A stretch of 64,000 nt of DNA from an uncultured Bacteroidales bacterium (GTDB lineage: Bacteria > Bacteroidota > Bacteroidia > Bacteroidales > Paludibacteraceae): positions 62,001-126,000 of the forward strand of contig ONHW01000003.1 in assembly GCA_900317745.1 (NCBI GenBank), read 5' to 3'. Below the pieces are notes generated by a model that ran no database searches, was not told the origin of the DNA, and saw nothing but the letters and a program-made list of their open reading frames with translations. Below, piece by piece: positions 9,336-18,267 of this stretch. Position numbers and translations under genes: made by a program. Numbering within the stretch: the first letter of the stretch is position 1; each line of letters starts with the position of its first letter.

Positions 9336-10421
9336 ATGAAGATAGCTATATTAACATTACGAGTAGATAATAACTACGGAGGGCATTTGCAACGGTATGC
9401 CTTGTCTCGCGTATTGCGGGACATGGGGCATGATGTGAGTGTGCTGTATTTTAGATCTACGTGGGTGAATGATTTTGTTAAAAAGAGAATCAAGGTGGCT
9501 GCAAAGAATTTGGTAAAAGCCCTATTAGGCCGAAAGCATAATCCGGTGTTGTATTGGAAACATGAGGATGCACAATGGGAGGTGATCCGTGCTCATGCTT
9601 ATCCTTTCTTTGAGCGATATGTGAAGCATTCTTCGCTGATATATGACGGTGCTTCGTTAAAACAAGTGGTGGCAGAGGGAGAGTATGATGCATTTGTTGT
9701 GGGTTCGGATCAGGTTTGGCGTAAACGTTATACCGAACGTTGGGGAGTAACGCATTTCTTCTTGGATTTTGCACAAACAGGAGCAAAGAAGATAGCCTAT
9801 GCGGCATCGTTCGGTTTGCCGGAAATGGAGTATAATGAGCAAGAGTTAAAGCTACTTGGCGAACTATATAAGCAATTCGATGCGGTGTCGGTGCGTGAAG
9901 AATCAGGTTTGGACATCTTGAAACGGCACGGATGGACGAAACCGCAAGCGGAATTGGTGCTGGATCCGACGATGCTGCTCCCCAAAGAGCATTATCTGGA
10001 GTTGATTAAGAATGGGAATACTCATCCATCAAAAGGCAATATGTTCTGCTATGTATTGGATAGAAACGAGGAACATGTTGAACTGGTGCGTAAGATAGCG
10101 TCGGTACGCAAGTTGGCACCATTCTATGCTTCTATCGATGGGGATGTTCGGATGTCTGTAGAGCAATGGCTACGTTCGTTTGCGGACGCGGAATATGTGG
10201 TAACGAACTCGTATCATGGATTAGTGTTCTCGCTGATTTTCAATAAGCCATTCTATCTGGTAGAGAATAAAGAACGCGGAAATGCACGATTTGCATCCAT
10301 GATGAAGCTGTTTGGTATTGTGAGCGAGAACAATGAACCGGATTGGAAGCAAGTGAATAAACAAATGGAAGAGTGGAGAACTCTGTCTTTACGATTTATA
10401 GAAAGTGCGCTAACTAAATAA
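9336..10421 (+). CDS. polysaccharide pyruvyl transferase family protein
   Basis: A 361-residue member of the CsaB/WcaK family. It starts MKIAILTLRVDNNYGGHLQRYAL and carries the family hallmarks VVGSDQVWRKRY (about 125-135) and VTNSYHGLVFSLIFNKPFYL (about 285-305). Family members transfer pyruvate ketals, or act as glycosyltransferase-like enzymes, in polysaccharide assembly. In Bacteroidales loci it often accompanies FrhB-domain proteins such as the one at 2106. The next gene follows without a gap. Confidence 0.87.
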   Translation: MKIAILTLRVDNNYGGHLQRYALSRVLRDMGHDVSVLYFRSTWVNDFVKKRIKVAAKNLVKALLGRKHNPVLYWKHEDAQWEVIRAHAYPFFERYVKHSSLIYDGASLKQVVAEGEYDAFVVGSDQVWRKRYTERWGVTHFFLDFAQTGAKKIAYAASFGLPEMEYNEQELKLLGELYKQFDAVSVREESGLDILKRHGWTKPQAELVLDPTMLLPKEHYLELIKNGNTHPSKGNMFCYVLDRNEEHVELVRKIASVRKLAPFYASIDGDVRMSVEQWLRSFADAEYVVTNSYHGLVFSLIFNKPFYLVENKERGNARFASMMKLFGIVSENNEPDWKQVNKQMEEWRTLSLRFIESALTK

Positions 10422-11504
10422 ATGGAAAGTATGAAAATCTTTATAGCCCTATTTGAAGATACGTTACGTGCTCAACCGTATGTTTATACTTACACGGATG
10501 TGATTTCTCGCATGCATCCGGATGTTACCTTTGGGGCAATGCAGGGTGACTTTTGGACTGATAAGATCTTCGAATATGATATTGTTCATATCATGTGGCC
10601 CAATTGCTTTACCGGTGCGGTGAATAAGGGAGGCGATTTTGCAAAACGGTTACAGGAGATAAAAGAGCATCATATTGCGATAGTAGTTACATGCCATAAT
10701 CTGCAGCCTCATGCTAATGTGACTGATTCTGTTAGTGCGGCATGTTATGACTTTGCGTACAGGAATTGTGATGTGATGATTCATTTGGGCGAGACAAGCA
10801 AAAAGTTAGTGGAGAAAACATATAGCCAGGCTCGTCATGTAGTGATTCCACATCATGTGTATGATGAGGTTTACACCCAAATGCCTACAAGAGAAGAGAG
10901 TATAAAAGCACTTCATTTGAGAGATGATAAGACATACATACTGGCATTTGGTGTGTTCCGCAGCGAGAAAGAGCGTGATTTGATTCGGAAGGCTGCACGA
11001 CAATTGAGAAAGGAGAATGTTGAGTTTTTGGCACCGAGTTTTTATATGCTCTCTTGGTCTCCTCGTATTATCGGACGAAATAGTTTGCGTCGGATAGTCA
11101 CGTTAGGGAAACATTATCTCCGCTATCCGAATATCAAGGTTGCCGGTAAACGGTGTTCGGACGAGGAGCTTTTGTGGTACTATGGCGCGTCTAAGATTGC
11201 CTTTATACAAAGGACGGATATTCTCAATTCGGGGAATGTGCCTTTGGGATACTTGATGGGTAAGGTAGTTGTCGGACCAAAGATCGGCAATATAGCAGAA
11301 TTATTGCAAGCATATGGGAATCCGACATTTGATCCTACGGATACCGATTCAGTAATAAACGCGATTCGTCAGGCGTTGAGATTGGCCGATGGAAACAAGG
11401 GAATCGAGAATAGAGAAAAGGCGATAAAAGAGATTACCTCCTCCAAAATTGCTCAGATGCATTATCAATTATATAGTGAAATCATTCGTAAATATGCCGA
11501 ATAA
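10422..11504 (+). CDS. glycosyltransferase (GT4-like)
   Basis: A 360-residue GT-B type protein. The N-terminal half has the EYDIVHIMWP acceptor-domain motif. The C-terminal half has YILAFGVFRSEKERDLI and the sugar-nucleotide region NSGNVPLGYLMGKVVVGPKIGN. This looks like a divergent GT4 in which the usual E-x7-E is not clear. ATG codons at 10422 and 10431 are both plausible; the second gives the cleaner start MKIFIALFED. The 3' end overlaps the next gene by 11 bp. Confidence 0.8.
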   Translation: MESMKIFIALFEDTLRAQPYVYTYTDVISRMHPDVTFGAMQGDFWTDKIFEYDIVHIMWPNCFTGAVNKGGDFAKRLQEIKEHHIAIVVTCHNLQPHANVTDSVSAACYDFAYRNCDVMIHLGETSKKLVEKTYSQARHVVIPHHVYDEVYTQMPTREESIKALHLRDDKTYILAFGVFRSEKERDLIRKAARQLRKENVEFLAPSFYMLSWSPRIIGRNSLRRIVTLGKHYLRYPNIKVAGKRCSDEELLWYYGASKIAFIQRTDILNSGNVPLGYLMGKVVVGPKIGNIAELLQAYGNPTFDPTDTDSVINAIRQALRLADGNKGIENREKAIKEITSSKIAQMHYQLYSEIIRKYAE

Positions 11505-12528
11505 AGAGAAAAATAGTACATTAGCCATTGTCATCCCCTGCTGGAATGAGGAGACATTGTTGCCGGAGATGCTGGATTGTTTGCTGAAGCAGACATTCCA
11601 AGATTGGTGCGCGTATTGCGTGGATGATCAATCGACGGATAATACAGCAGAGATTATTAAAGCCTATCAAGCAAAGGATGCGCGTATACAATATGTATGC
11701 CGCGATAGAGAACCGAAGGGTGGACAGACATGTCGGAACATTGGGTTTGAGCAAGCGGCTGGAGCGAAATATGTATGTTTTTTTGATGCAGACGATTTGG
11801 TCGCTCCATATTGTTTTGAGCAGCGAGTAAGATATATGGAAGAGCATTCGGAACTGGATTGTGGTGTTTTTCCTTTACTTGCATTTACGGACGATATACA
11901 TGAGGAATATGGGCCTGTGTTTGGCGTTAAGACATTTGACGATGATCTGCAAGCGATGCTGAATCTGAATATTCCGATGGCCGTGTCTACAAATATTTAT
12001 CGATATAGTGTGCTTGTTACGAACAATATTGTGTTTGATGAGCACGTATTATCCATGCAAGATTCGGATTTCTCGTTTCAAGTGATGTTATCCGGTATGC
12101 GATACAATTATGCAGTAGAAGCCAAAGCGGACTATTTCTATCGAGTGACTTATGATGGAGTGGCAAGTGGAATTAACTCATCCAAGAAATGGCAAAGCCA
12201 TGTGTATTTGGCACAAAAAGTAACGGTTGCAGTTACGAAGAGATATGGCAACAAGTACGATTTGTTTTTGGGGATATATGTGGCGCAGATCATTCGTAAG
12301 ATAGGGTTTGTGAAGCAAGCATTTGAGCAATTAGTTCAAGCACCTTGGGTGAAGAGACATTGGGTGTTTCACATGAGAATGTCTATTTACAGGATGCTGA
12401 AAAATCAAAGATTATGGAGCCTTTTGTTTTATCGATACCGAGGCGTGTCTAAACAGCGTACTGCGGTATGGCAAGCATCGATGGCTGAGAAACGGAAGGT
12501 GTTGCTTGAAAGAGGGGTAGAGGTATAA
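11494..12528 (+). CDS. glycosyltransferase family 2
   Basis: GT-A protein starting MPNKEKNSTLAIVIPCWNEE, with the GT2 core CVDDQSTDNTAEII and the DXD-type motif CFFDADDLVAPY. An upstream in-frame codon at 11449 exists but lies well inside the previous gene. The ATG at 11494 gives the normal GT2 N-terminus and an 11-bp overlap. The C-terminal 100 residues are basic and aromatic, consistent with membrane association. It adds a sugar to the lipid-linked repeat unit; donor and linkage are unknown. Confidence 0.88.
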   Translation: MPNKEKNSTLAIVIPCWNEETLLPEMLDCLLKQTFQDWCAYCVDDQSTDNTAEIIKAYQAKDARIQYVCRDREPKGGQTCRNIGFEQAAGAKYVCFFDADDLVAPYCFEQRVRYMEEHSELDCGVFPLLAFTDDIHEEYGPVFGVKTFDDDLQAMLNLNIPMAVSTNIYRYSVLVTNNIVFDEHVLSMQDSDFSFQVMLSGMRYNYAVEAKADYFYRVTYDGVASGINSSKKWQSHVYLAQKVTVAVTKRYGNKYDLFLGIYVAQIIRKIGFVKQAFEQLVQAPWVKRHWVFHMRMSIYRMLKNQRLWSLLFYRYRGVSKQRTAVWQASMAEKRKVLLERGVEV

Positions 12529-12561
12529 TGAGTGAACGAATGAAGGATTGAGACAGTTAAT

Positions 12562-13203
12562 ATGAAAAGTTCAGTTAAGATATTGGTATGGGTGCGGCGA
12601 CATGTGACAAACGTGAAGTTGTGCCGGTGGCTAGAGAAGAAGATTGCCCAACTGGATGGTAGTTATTATTACTCATCTGTGATACGTGAGTTGTATAAAG
12701 AATTGCATGGCTTGGAAATAGGGTATGGCACGTATGGTGGATGTTGGAATAATAGTGCGATGTGGTGGAGTAATATTAAGATTGGTAGATATTGCTCGTT
12801 CGCCGGACAAGTGTCTTTGTTCCCATGTAATCATCCGATGAACTTGTTTACTACGCATCCTATTACCTATGATAAATGGTGTGCGGGAGCGTCAAAGGAA
12901 CGGCATTTTGCTGATGAACCATCGTTGCGAGTGGGACATGGTGTATGGTTTGGAAGCAACTCGGTGGTGTTGTCCGGATGCAAGACAATTGGCAATGGTG
13001 CTGTGATAGGTGCCGGAGCGGTGGTGACGAAGAATGTGCCTCCATATGCTGTAGTGGTTGGAAATCCTGCTAAGATTTTGCGGTATCGGTTGACTCCGGA
13101 GCAGATTGAGAAGGTGGAGGCAAGTAAATGGTGGGAACTGGATAAGGATGAATTGAATGAGAAGATGGAGGAACTGCTTCAATTGACATTGAAATATGTG
13201 TGA
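12562..13203 (+). CDS. hexapeptide-repeat acetyltransferase (CatB/LbetaH family)
   Basis: A 213-residue left-handed beta-helix acetyltransferase of the xenobiotic/virginiamycin-acetyltransferase-like group. It shows hexad repeats (IKIGRYCSFAGQVSLFP, IGNGAVIGAGAVVTKNVPPY) and the end motif VVGNPAKILRYRL. Residues GHGVWFGSNSVVLSG form the coil before the catalytic turn. It probably O- or N-acetylates a sugar of the repeat unit. It lies 34 bp after one GT2 gene and 3 bp before another. Confidence 0.87.
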   Translation: MKSSVKILVWVRRHVTNVKLCRWLEKKIAQLDGSYYYSSVIRELYKELHGLEIGYGTYGGCWNNSAMWWSNIKIGRYCSFAGQVSLFPCNHPMNLFTTHPITYDKWCAGASKERHFADEPSLRVGHGVWFGSNSVVLSGCKTIGNGAVIGAGAVVTKNVPPYAVVVGNPAKILRYRLTPEQIEKVEASKWWELDKDELNEKMEELLQLTLKYV

Positions 13204-13206
13204 TGT

Positions 13207-14145
13207 ATGAATAAAGAACGAATATTAATATCAACGATTATCCCTTCCTATAACCGAGCAAACACGGTAGGTGAGACGATAGAGAGTATTGTTGCACAGA
13301 AAGTGGATGCGGACATTGAGATCGTCATAGGCGACGATTGTTCGACTGATAATGCGCGTGAGGTATTAGAACAATACCGACAGAAATACCCGAATATCAT
13401 CCGTCTTTTTTTGCGCGAGCAGAATATGGGATTAGGTGCCAACTGGGCACAATGCGTCAAGGATTGCCGTGGGGAGTTTATCTGTAACTGCGACAATGAT
13501 GACTATTGGCATAATCCCAATAAGTTGCAACTTCAGTTGGATTACATGCGTGCTCATCCGGAGTGTAACATCCTCATAACGAACCATCGAACGCATAACC
13601 GTTCAACGGGAGAGATAAAGGAATGTAAAGCAGAGATAGATCATACAGACATACAACAGTCGTTGTGGGGTGGTGCGCATTTTTGCAACGCCACTATCAT
13701 GTATCGCGCGGATTTCATGAAAGCGCATCTGGATCTTGATGAGTTCATTAAACGTCGATTGTCATTGCAAGATTGGCCTGCATGGGTGATTCTAACTGCT
13801 TATACGGATATTGATGTATTGCCAGAATCAACAGCTACATGGTGTCAGGAAACAATTTCTATTACGCGCCCTGACTCCGTGGAGCGTTATGCAAAGCGGC
13901 TGAATGGAGATAAAGAGGTGTGTAGATATTTAGGCGAAGTATTCCCTGAGAAGTTCCCATTTACGGATGAGATGTGGGATTTATATGCTAATGGTCGTTT
14001 ATGCGCCAAGGCCTATAATGTAAATGATTTTGAGTCCGCCAAGAAATATGGAAAGGAGTGTACGGGGGTGGGGCGTATCAAACGTCTTTGTTCCCAAAAC
14101 AAGATATTATTTGAGATTTATAGATGGCTACAGAAAATAAAATGA
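13207..14145 (+). CDS. glycosyltransferase family 2
   Basis: GT-A fold protein of 312 residues. It begins [20 protein letters not shown], with [17 protein letters not shown] and the metal-binding [11 protein letters not shown] (DXD equivalent). It resembles the rhamnosyltransferase/galactosyltransferase-like GT2 group. Its stop codon overlaps the ATG of wecB (ATGA at 14142), so the two are probably translationally coupled. Confidence 0.88.
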   Translation: MNKERILISTIIPSYNRANTVGETIESIVAQKVDADIEIVIGDDCSTDNAREVLEQYRQKYPNIIRLFLREQNMGLGANWAQCVKDCRGEFICNCDNDDYWHNPNKLQLQLDYMRAHPECNILITNHRTHNRSTGEIKECKAEIDHTDIQQSLWGGAHFCNATIMYRADFMKAHLDLDEFIKRRLSLQDWPAWVILTAYTDIDVLPESTATWCQETISITRPDSVERYAKRLNGDKEVCRYLGEVFPEKFPFTDEMWDLYANGRLCAKAYNVNDFESAKKYGKECTGVGRIKRLCSQNKILFEIYRWLQKIK

Positions 14146-15293
14146 AAACAATACTTTTAGTTTTTGGAACGCGACCGGAGGCGATCAAGATGGCGCCGCT
14201 GGTGAAGAAATTACAGAGTGAACCGGAGCATTTCAAGACAGTTGTTTGTGTGACAGCACAGCATCGGCAGATGCTGGATCAGGTGCTACGTATATTTGAC
14301 ATCGCGCCGGATTATGACCTTGACATCATGAAGCCTAATCAGGACCTATACGATGTCACCACTCGCGTGCTTATAGGTATGCGCGATGTGCTCAATGAGG
14401 TTAAGCCCGACGTGGTGCTTGTGCATGGCGATACAACCACCTCCACGGCAGCCGCACTTGCATCGTTCTATCAGCAGATACCGGTCGGGCATGTGGAGGC
14501 AGGACTGCGTACGCACGACATATACAGCCCATGGCCGGAGGAGATGAACCGCCAGCTGACAGGACGTATAGCCACCTGTCATTTTGCTCCGACGCCATTG
14601 GCGAAGCAAAATCTGCTGGATGAGAACGTGAAGCCGGAGCAGATCATTGTGACGGGAAATACGGTGATAGATGCGCTACATATCGTAACGAAACGGTTGG
14701 CTGAGGATGCAGAGCTTCAGCAATCAGTGAAAGGCGAGTTGGCAGAGTTTGGTTATGATGTAAATAGGCTGAATAACAGACGAAAATTAGTGCTTGTCAC
14801 AGGGCATCGGCGCGAGAATTTTGGTGAAGGGTTCTTGAATATATGCCACGCCATTAAGAATTTGGCTGAACGTTATCCGGATACAGACTTTGTATATCCT
14901 GTACATCTGAATCCGAATGTGCGTAAACCGGTTTTTGAGATTCTGGGTGATGGAGCCGAGAAGAACATCTTCCTGATAGAACCGCTGCAATACTTGCCGT
15001 TCGTATATATGATGGAGCGAAGTTATTTGATATTGACGGACTCGGGTGGAGTGCAAGAGGAAGCTCCAGGACTTGGCAAACCTGTGCTGGTGATGCGGAA
15101 CACGACGGAGCGTCCTGAAGCTGTGGAAGCCGGAACAGTGCTCTTGGTAGGAACGAATAGAGCGAAGATAGAGCAAGGCGTGATAGACCTGATGGAGAAA
15201 CCGGAGGTATATCGAAAGATGAGTGAAGCCGTGAATCCGTATGGAGATGGTTTGGCTTGTAGTCGTATTTGCGACTACTTAGCCAATGTATGA
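14142..15293 (+). CDS. wecB: UDP-N-acetylglucosamine 2-epimerase (non-hydrolysing)
   Basis: A 383-residue enzyme interconverting UDP-GlcNAc and UDP-ManNAc. Clear family motifs are [15 protein letters not shown] at the start, [33 protein letters not shown] and [12 protein letters not shown]. The ATG at 14142 overlaps the previous stop and gives [14 protein letters not shown]; a start at 14124 would only add six residues. ManNAc made here can feed a nucleotide-sugar dehydrogenase such as the one at 42633, but that enzyme looks more like a GDP-mannose type. Confidence 0.95.
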   Translation: MKTILLVFGTRPEAIKMAPLVKKLQSEPEHFKTVVCVTAQHRQMLDQVLRIFDIAPDYDLDIMKPNQDLYDVTTRVLIGMRDVLNEVKPDVVLVHGDTTTSTAAALASFYQQIPVGHVEAGLRTHDIYSPWPEEMNRQLTGRIATCHFAPTPLAKQNLLDENVKPEQIIVTGNTVIDALHIVTKRLAEDAELQQSVKGELAEFGYDVNRLNNRRKLVLVTGHRRENFGEGFLNICHAIKNLAERYPDTDFVYPVHLNPNVRKPVFEILGDGAEKNIFLIEPLQYLPFVYMMERSYLILTDSGGVQEEAPGLGKPVLVMRNTTERPEAVEAGTVLLVGTNRAKIEQGVIDLMEKPEVYRKMSEAVNPYGDGLACSRICDYLANV

Positions 15294-15345
15294 TGAATAA
15301 TGTGTGATGTATTATGTATGATGTATTATGTATAATGTATAATGT
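15294..15345 (+). repeat. tandem ATGTATTATGT-type short repeats
   Basis: About 50 bp of near-tandem copies of a TGATGTATTATGTA-like unit lie between wecB and the broken four-helix-bundle gene. An inverted copy (CATAATACATAAAACAT) lies at the far end of that gene (about 15700-15716). A similar string occurs inside the GT4 gene near 31548. Confidence 0.75.
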
Positions 15346-15711
15346 ATGAATGAGTATCAGAAACAAATACAAGAAAAGTGCATAGACTTTGCGGTTAGGG
15401 TTGATGCTTTGCGTAAGGATCTTAATAAGAGGCACCATGAGTACAATAAAGCTGACCAAGTAGATCGATGCGCGAGTTCAATAGGCGCGAACTATAGTGA
15501 GGCTGTATTTGCAGAGAGTGAATCGGATTATATTCATAAATTGGGCATTGCTTAGAAAGAAGCAAACGAAACAATCTATTGGTTAAAGGTGATTTCCCGC
15601 TGTGGTTATATTGATGACCAATTATACGGAAGTTTAGTCGCGGATGCTGAGGAGTTAATCCGCATTATAACCTCAATAATCCTTTCTCTGAAACGAAAAC
15701 ATAATACATAA
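15346..15711 (+). pseudogene. four-helix-bundle protein (S23/IVP family) broken by an in-frame TAG
   Basis: Residues 1-69 (from MNEYQKQIQEKCIDFAVRVD) and, after a TAG at 15553-15555, another 51 codons to a TAA at 15709-15711, read in the same frame as one protein of about 121 residues. Family features are SIGANYSEA and, across the stop, KLGIA-stop-KEANETIYWLK, where relatives have LKEANET. A single TTG-to-TAG change explains the break. The family (TIGR02436-like, 23S rRNA intervening-sequence and Avd-like) forms basic four-helix bundles that can bind nucleic acid. Suppression of TAG cannot be excluded. Confidence 0.8.
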
Positions 15712-15727
15712 AACATTGCGAAGCACC

Positions 15728-16471
15728 ATGATCCCCAAAATAATTCACTACTGCTGGTTTGGTGGCAAGCAAATGCCTGAGTTAGCGCTTCGATGTATTG
15801 AGAGCTGGAAGAAATATCTTCCTGAATACGAACTGCGGCTATGGAACGAAGAGACGTTTGACTTGGATATGTATCCGTATGCGCGTGAAGCGTACGATAA
15901 CCGCAAGTTTGCCTTTGTGACGGATGTGGTGCGTCTATGGGCATTGGAGAAGTTCGGAGGTGTCTATATGGATACCGATGTAGAGATTCTCCGTCCGCTT
16001 GGGGACCTGATGAACCTGCCGGCTTTCACCGGTTATGAGGCAAGTATGGCTAATGCACCGGTCACCGGACTTATGGCATCTGCTCCACATGGGGTGTGGG
16101 TGAAAGAGCAATTAGCGTACTACGAAGGAAAGCATTTCGTCCAACCCGATGGTACGCTGGATCTCACGCCGAACACGATCACCATTGCAGACATCATGGT
16201 TGCCGGAGGTTTTAAGATAGATGGAAAGTATCAGGTTTATAAGAACGATATGCATGTCTTTCCTGTCGATTATTTCTGTCCGTTGACCAGCACGCGCGTC
16301 CTCAAACTCACAAAGAACACCTACTGTATTCATCACTTTGCCGGCAGTTGGGTGGAGAAGACTCGCGGGCAGCTCGTGAAGGAGTGGATTGTCACCCATA
16401 TCCTTGGGCGCACATTGACTGACAAGATTGTGCAGGTCAAGCGGAAGATAAGAGGGAAAATTTCCAGTTAA
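15728..16471 (+). CDS. glycosyltransferase with DXD motif (GT32/OCH1-like)
   Basis: A 247-residue protein starting MIPKIIHYCWFGGKQMP, the standard N-terminus of GT32-type capsular glycosyltransferases. It has VTDVVRLWALEKFGGVYMDTD, in which DTD is the metal/nucleotide-sugar DXD motif. A TTG at 15716 would add four residues; the ATG at 15728 is preferred. It is the last gene of the first polysaccharide block. The next gene is accessory and has its own promoter 116 bp downstream. Confidence 0.88.
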   Translation: MIPKIIHYCWFGGKQMPELALRCIESWKKYLPEYELRLWNEETFDLDMYPYAREAYDNRKFAFVTDVVRLWALEKFGGVYMDTDVEILRPLGDLMNLPAFTGYEASMANAPVTGLMASAPHGVWVKEQLAYYEGKHFVQPDGTLDLTPNTITIADIMVAGGFKIDGKYQVYKNDMHVFPVDYFCPLTSTRVLKLTKNTYCIHHFAGSWVEKTRGQLVKEWIVTHILGRTLTDKIVQVKRKIRGKISS

Positions 16472-16586
16472 GGAGGAATTCGAAAGGAGTTCACGTGATA
16501 ATGGGTTAAATGGACAATCTTTTGAGTTGTTTCTTTGCTAAAATGAAGAAAAAAATGATAATTATTAAAAAAAGTGAGTGTTATTC

Positions 16587-16617
16587 TTGCATATGTCATT
16601 TTTTTTTTATATCTTTG
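16587..16617 (+). promoter_or_regulatory. Bacteroidetes-type promoter for the Panacea operon
   Basis: TTG at 16587-16589, 20 nt spacing, TATCTTTG at 16610-16617. It includes the block CATATGTCATTTTTTTTTT shared with other promoters in the window. The ATG of the next gene is 21 bp after the -7 box. Confidence 0.75.
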
Positions 16618-16637
16618 TGAATCCTTAATTCTATATC

Positions 16638-17234
16638 ATGAACGAAGTAATTACAACAATGGATACTCGTAAAATTATACAAGCATTAACTTATTTTTCT
16701 TACCACCAACCAAATCATGAGTTGAATAATCGCAAGGCATACAAGCTTTTGTGGTTAGCTGATCGTTACCAATTGCGTCAAAGCGGAAGATTTCTGACAG
16801 GTGATAGGTATTATGCAATGCAGTTCGGTCCAGTCCCTTCTGATGCAAAAAGTATTCTTGAGGGGAAGGCGACATCTAAGCCAACTGATTTACAGTATGT
16901 TGCTCAATATATTAAATTGAACGGAACAAAATACTCGGCAATAAGCGAACCTGATATGAGAGTGTTCTCTGTGTCTGATAGAGAGGTGTTGAGTAAGGTA
17001 ATGGAGCACTTTAGTGGTATGTCTACGGCTGCGTTATCAAGCATGTCGCATGAGTTTCCGGAATGGTTAGCATATAAAGACGAAATTAACGATAAATCCA
17101 AGCATAGTGCATATCCTATTGATGTAGATTATTTCTTTGAGGAATCTAAAAATCCCCAAAACTCTTTTTTTGCCGATGATGCTGAGGCGTTGAGTTTGGC
17201 AAAAGAGTTGTATCACGAAAGAAATAGAGGATAA
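16638..17234 (+). CDS. Panacea-domain (DUF4065/SocA-like) protein, probable antitoxin
   Basis: A 198-residue protein with an N-terminal Panacea domain (about 8-120). Hallmarks are ALTYFSYHQPNHELNNRKAYKLLWLADRYQLRQSG in outline, then DRYYAMQFGPVPSDA. Panacea domains act as antitoxins for unrelated toxins in PanAT systems, or occur in phage and defence genes. It has its own promoter and is followed 5 bp later by an unrecognised 145-residue gene and a terminator, giving a two-gene unit as expected for a toxin-antitoxin pair. ATG at 16659 is an alternative start. Confidence 0.85.
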   Translation: MNEVITTMDTRKIIQALTYFSYHQPNHELNNRKAYKLLWLADRYQLRQSGRFLTGDRYYAMQFGPVPSDAKSILEGKATSKPTDLQYVAQYIKLNGTKYSAISEPDMRVFSVSDREVLSKVMEHFSGMSTAALSSMSHEFPEWLAYKDEINDKSKHSAYPIDVDYFFEESKNPQNSFFADDAEALSLAKELYHERNRG

Positions 17235-17239
17235 ACGAT

Positions 17240-17677
17240 ATGGAATTGCCTGCATTGGTGATAGGTGCAAATGTCGTTGAGGGAGAGATATTTTTCTTTA
17301 CGGGGCAATGCCCTGTAGGGGTTCCTGATCATCCGCATGTGTTGATTAGGCATAAAGAAAAATACTTGTTTTTGAACACGTGTTCCTCATCTCTGGATAC
17401 AGCTATTAGACTTGCAGAGATTCGAAACTGGCCGAAAGACTCCTATCCGATTGTATGTAAGAATGCGGTTAATAAATTGAGTTATGATTCGTATGTCAAT
17501 TGTAATGAATATATAGAATTAACCGAAGAACAGTTTGGAGAGTATTATAAGGCCGGTTATATCTATCGTGAAAAAGGCGGGGGAGTTATGGAGGACGCTG
17601 ATATGCGTCGGATACTGCATGGCATAGAGATTAGCTTGAATATCACTGATGAAGATAAATCGAAAATTTTAGATTGA
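17240..17677 (+). CDS. unknown 145-residue protein, candidate PanAT toxin
   Basis: No family was recognised. The protein is soluble, starts MELPALVIGANVVEGEIFFF, and its middle (HPHVLIRHKEKYLFLNTCSS, then IVCKNAVNKLSYDS) alternates short beta strands in a way that recalls small beta-barrel toxins of the PemK/MazF kind; this is only a resemblance. Genetic position (5 bp after a Panacea antitoxin, before a terminator) is the main argument for a toxin role. The pair sits at the edge of the polysaccharide block, a typical place for accessory genes. Confidence 0.7.
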   Translation: MELPALVIGANVVEGEIFFFTGQCPVGVPDHPHVLIRHKEKYLFLNTCSSSLDTAIRLAEIRNWPKDSYPIVCKNAVNKLSYDSYVNCNEYIELTEEQFGEYYKAGYIYREKGGGVMEDADMRRILHGIEISLNITDEDKSKILD

Positions 17678-17703
17678 ATGTAAAAGGTCAATCCTTCATT
17701 TAG

Positions 17704-17737
17704 AGTTGCAATTCCGAGGGGAGTTGCAACTTTTTTT
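17704..17737 (+). terminator. intrinsic terminator of the Panacea operon
   Basis: Arms AGTTGCAA (17704-17711) and TTGCAACT (17724-17731) form an 8-bp stem, directly followed by a run of T to 17737. Confidence 0.8.
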
Positions 17738-17747
17738 GTAGGTATGA

Positions 17748-17780
17748 TTTGGGGATAATACAAGAATTGTAGTATCTTTG
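17748..17780 (+). promoter_or_regulatory. Bacteroidetes-type promoter
   Basis: TTTG at 17748-17751, 21 nt spacing, TATCTTTG at 17773-17780. It would drive the gene at 17873 through a leader that starts with a hairpin. Confidence 0.7.
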
Positions 17781-17782
17781 TA

Positions 17783-17812
17783 CGCTCGATGAACTGAGTC
17801 ATCGGGCGTTTT
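17783..17812 (+). terminator. leader hairpin with T tail (possible attenuator)
   Basis: Arms CGCTCGATG (17783-17791) and CATCGGGCG (17800-17808) pair over 9 positions with one G-T wobble and are followed by TTTT. The hairpin starts within a few bases of the expected transcription start, so it may attenuate transcription or protect the 5' end. Confidence 0.5.
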
Positions 17813-17872
17813 GTGTGTGAACATGATCGTACACAAGTGCTTTTTAGTGTTTTATCCTTAAATCCAAATCGT

Positions 17873-18193
17873 ATGAAGAACCATCCTATCCCCTCGTCGT
17901 CAGGCCGATGCCAAGACCCGCTTACCCCCGCTGAAATGGCGATGTTGCAATTCTGGCACGAGTATGTACGGCGCTATTCGCCTGGTGCGTGCCGTTATGT
18001 GCCGGATGTGCACTGCATCCATCGGACGAAGTTATTCTATCTGATGACAGAAGACCTGATTGAGCATTACAAGACCAGCGGCGTCCCCTGTTACTCATCC
18101 CGAGCCGGACAACTGATGGGCGTGAGTGTAGGGAGTCTGAAGAACTGGCGTGACATATGGGGCAGATTGTGGCGTCGGTTGCGGCTGAAGTAG
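17873..18193 (+). CDS. small basic protein of unknown function with HTH-like segment
   Basis: A 106-residue protein from ATG 17873 (the open frame extends upstream to 17813 through the leader). The C-terminal half, AGQLMGVSVGSLKNWRDIW, has the pattern of a helix-turn-helix, and the last ten residues are strongly basic (GRLWRRLRLK). No family was recognised. It has its own promoter, and the following winged-helix gene has another. DNA binding is inferred from composition only. Confidence 0.6.
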   Translation: MKNHPIPSSSGRCQDPLTPAEMAMLQFWHEYVRRYSPGACRYVPDVHCIHRTKLFYLMTEDLIEHYKTSGVPCYSSRAGQLMGVSVGSLKNWRDIWGRLWRRLRLK

Positions 18194-18206
18194 CAATTTT
18201 CAATTT

Positions 18207-18241
18207 TTGAAAAATCTTTCCAAAAGATTTCCGTATCTTTG
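18207..18241 (+). promoter_or_regulatory. probable promoter of the winged-helix gene
   Basis: A good -7 box TATCTTTG lies at 18234-18241. The nearest TTG (18207-18209) is 24 nt away, longer than usual, so the -33 element is uncertain. An imperfect palindrome AAATCTTTCCAAAAGATTT lies between them. Confidence 0.55.
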
Positions 18242-18267
18242 CAACCGTTTTCAAATTATTGTAGCCT

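Noticed and set aside
11449-11493. Earlier start for the GT2 gene
   Set aside because: It would overlap the previous gene by 56 bp and add residues not found at GT2 N-termini.
14854-15459. 201-codon minus-strand frame opposite the end of wecB
   Set aside because: Its first part is translation of the ATGTATTATG repeats and the rest is antisense to a certain gene.
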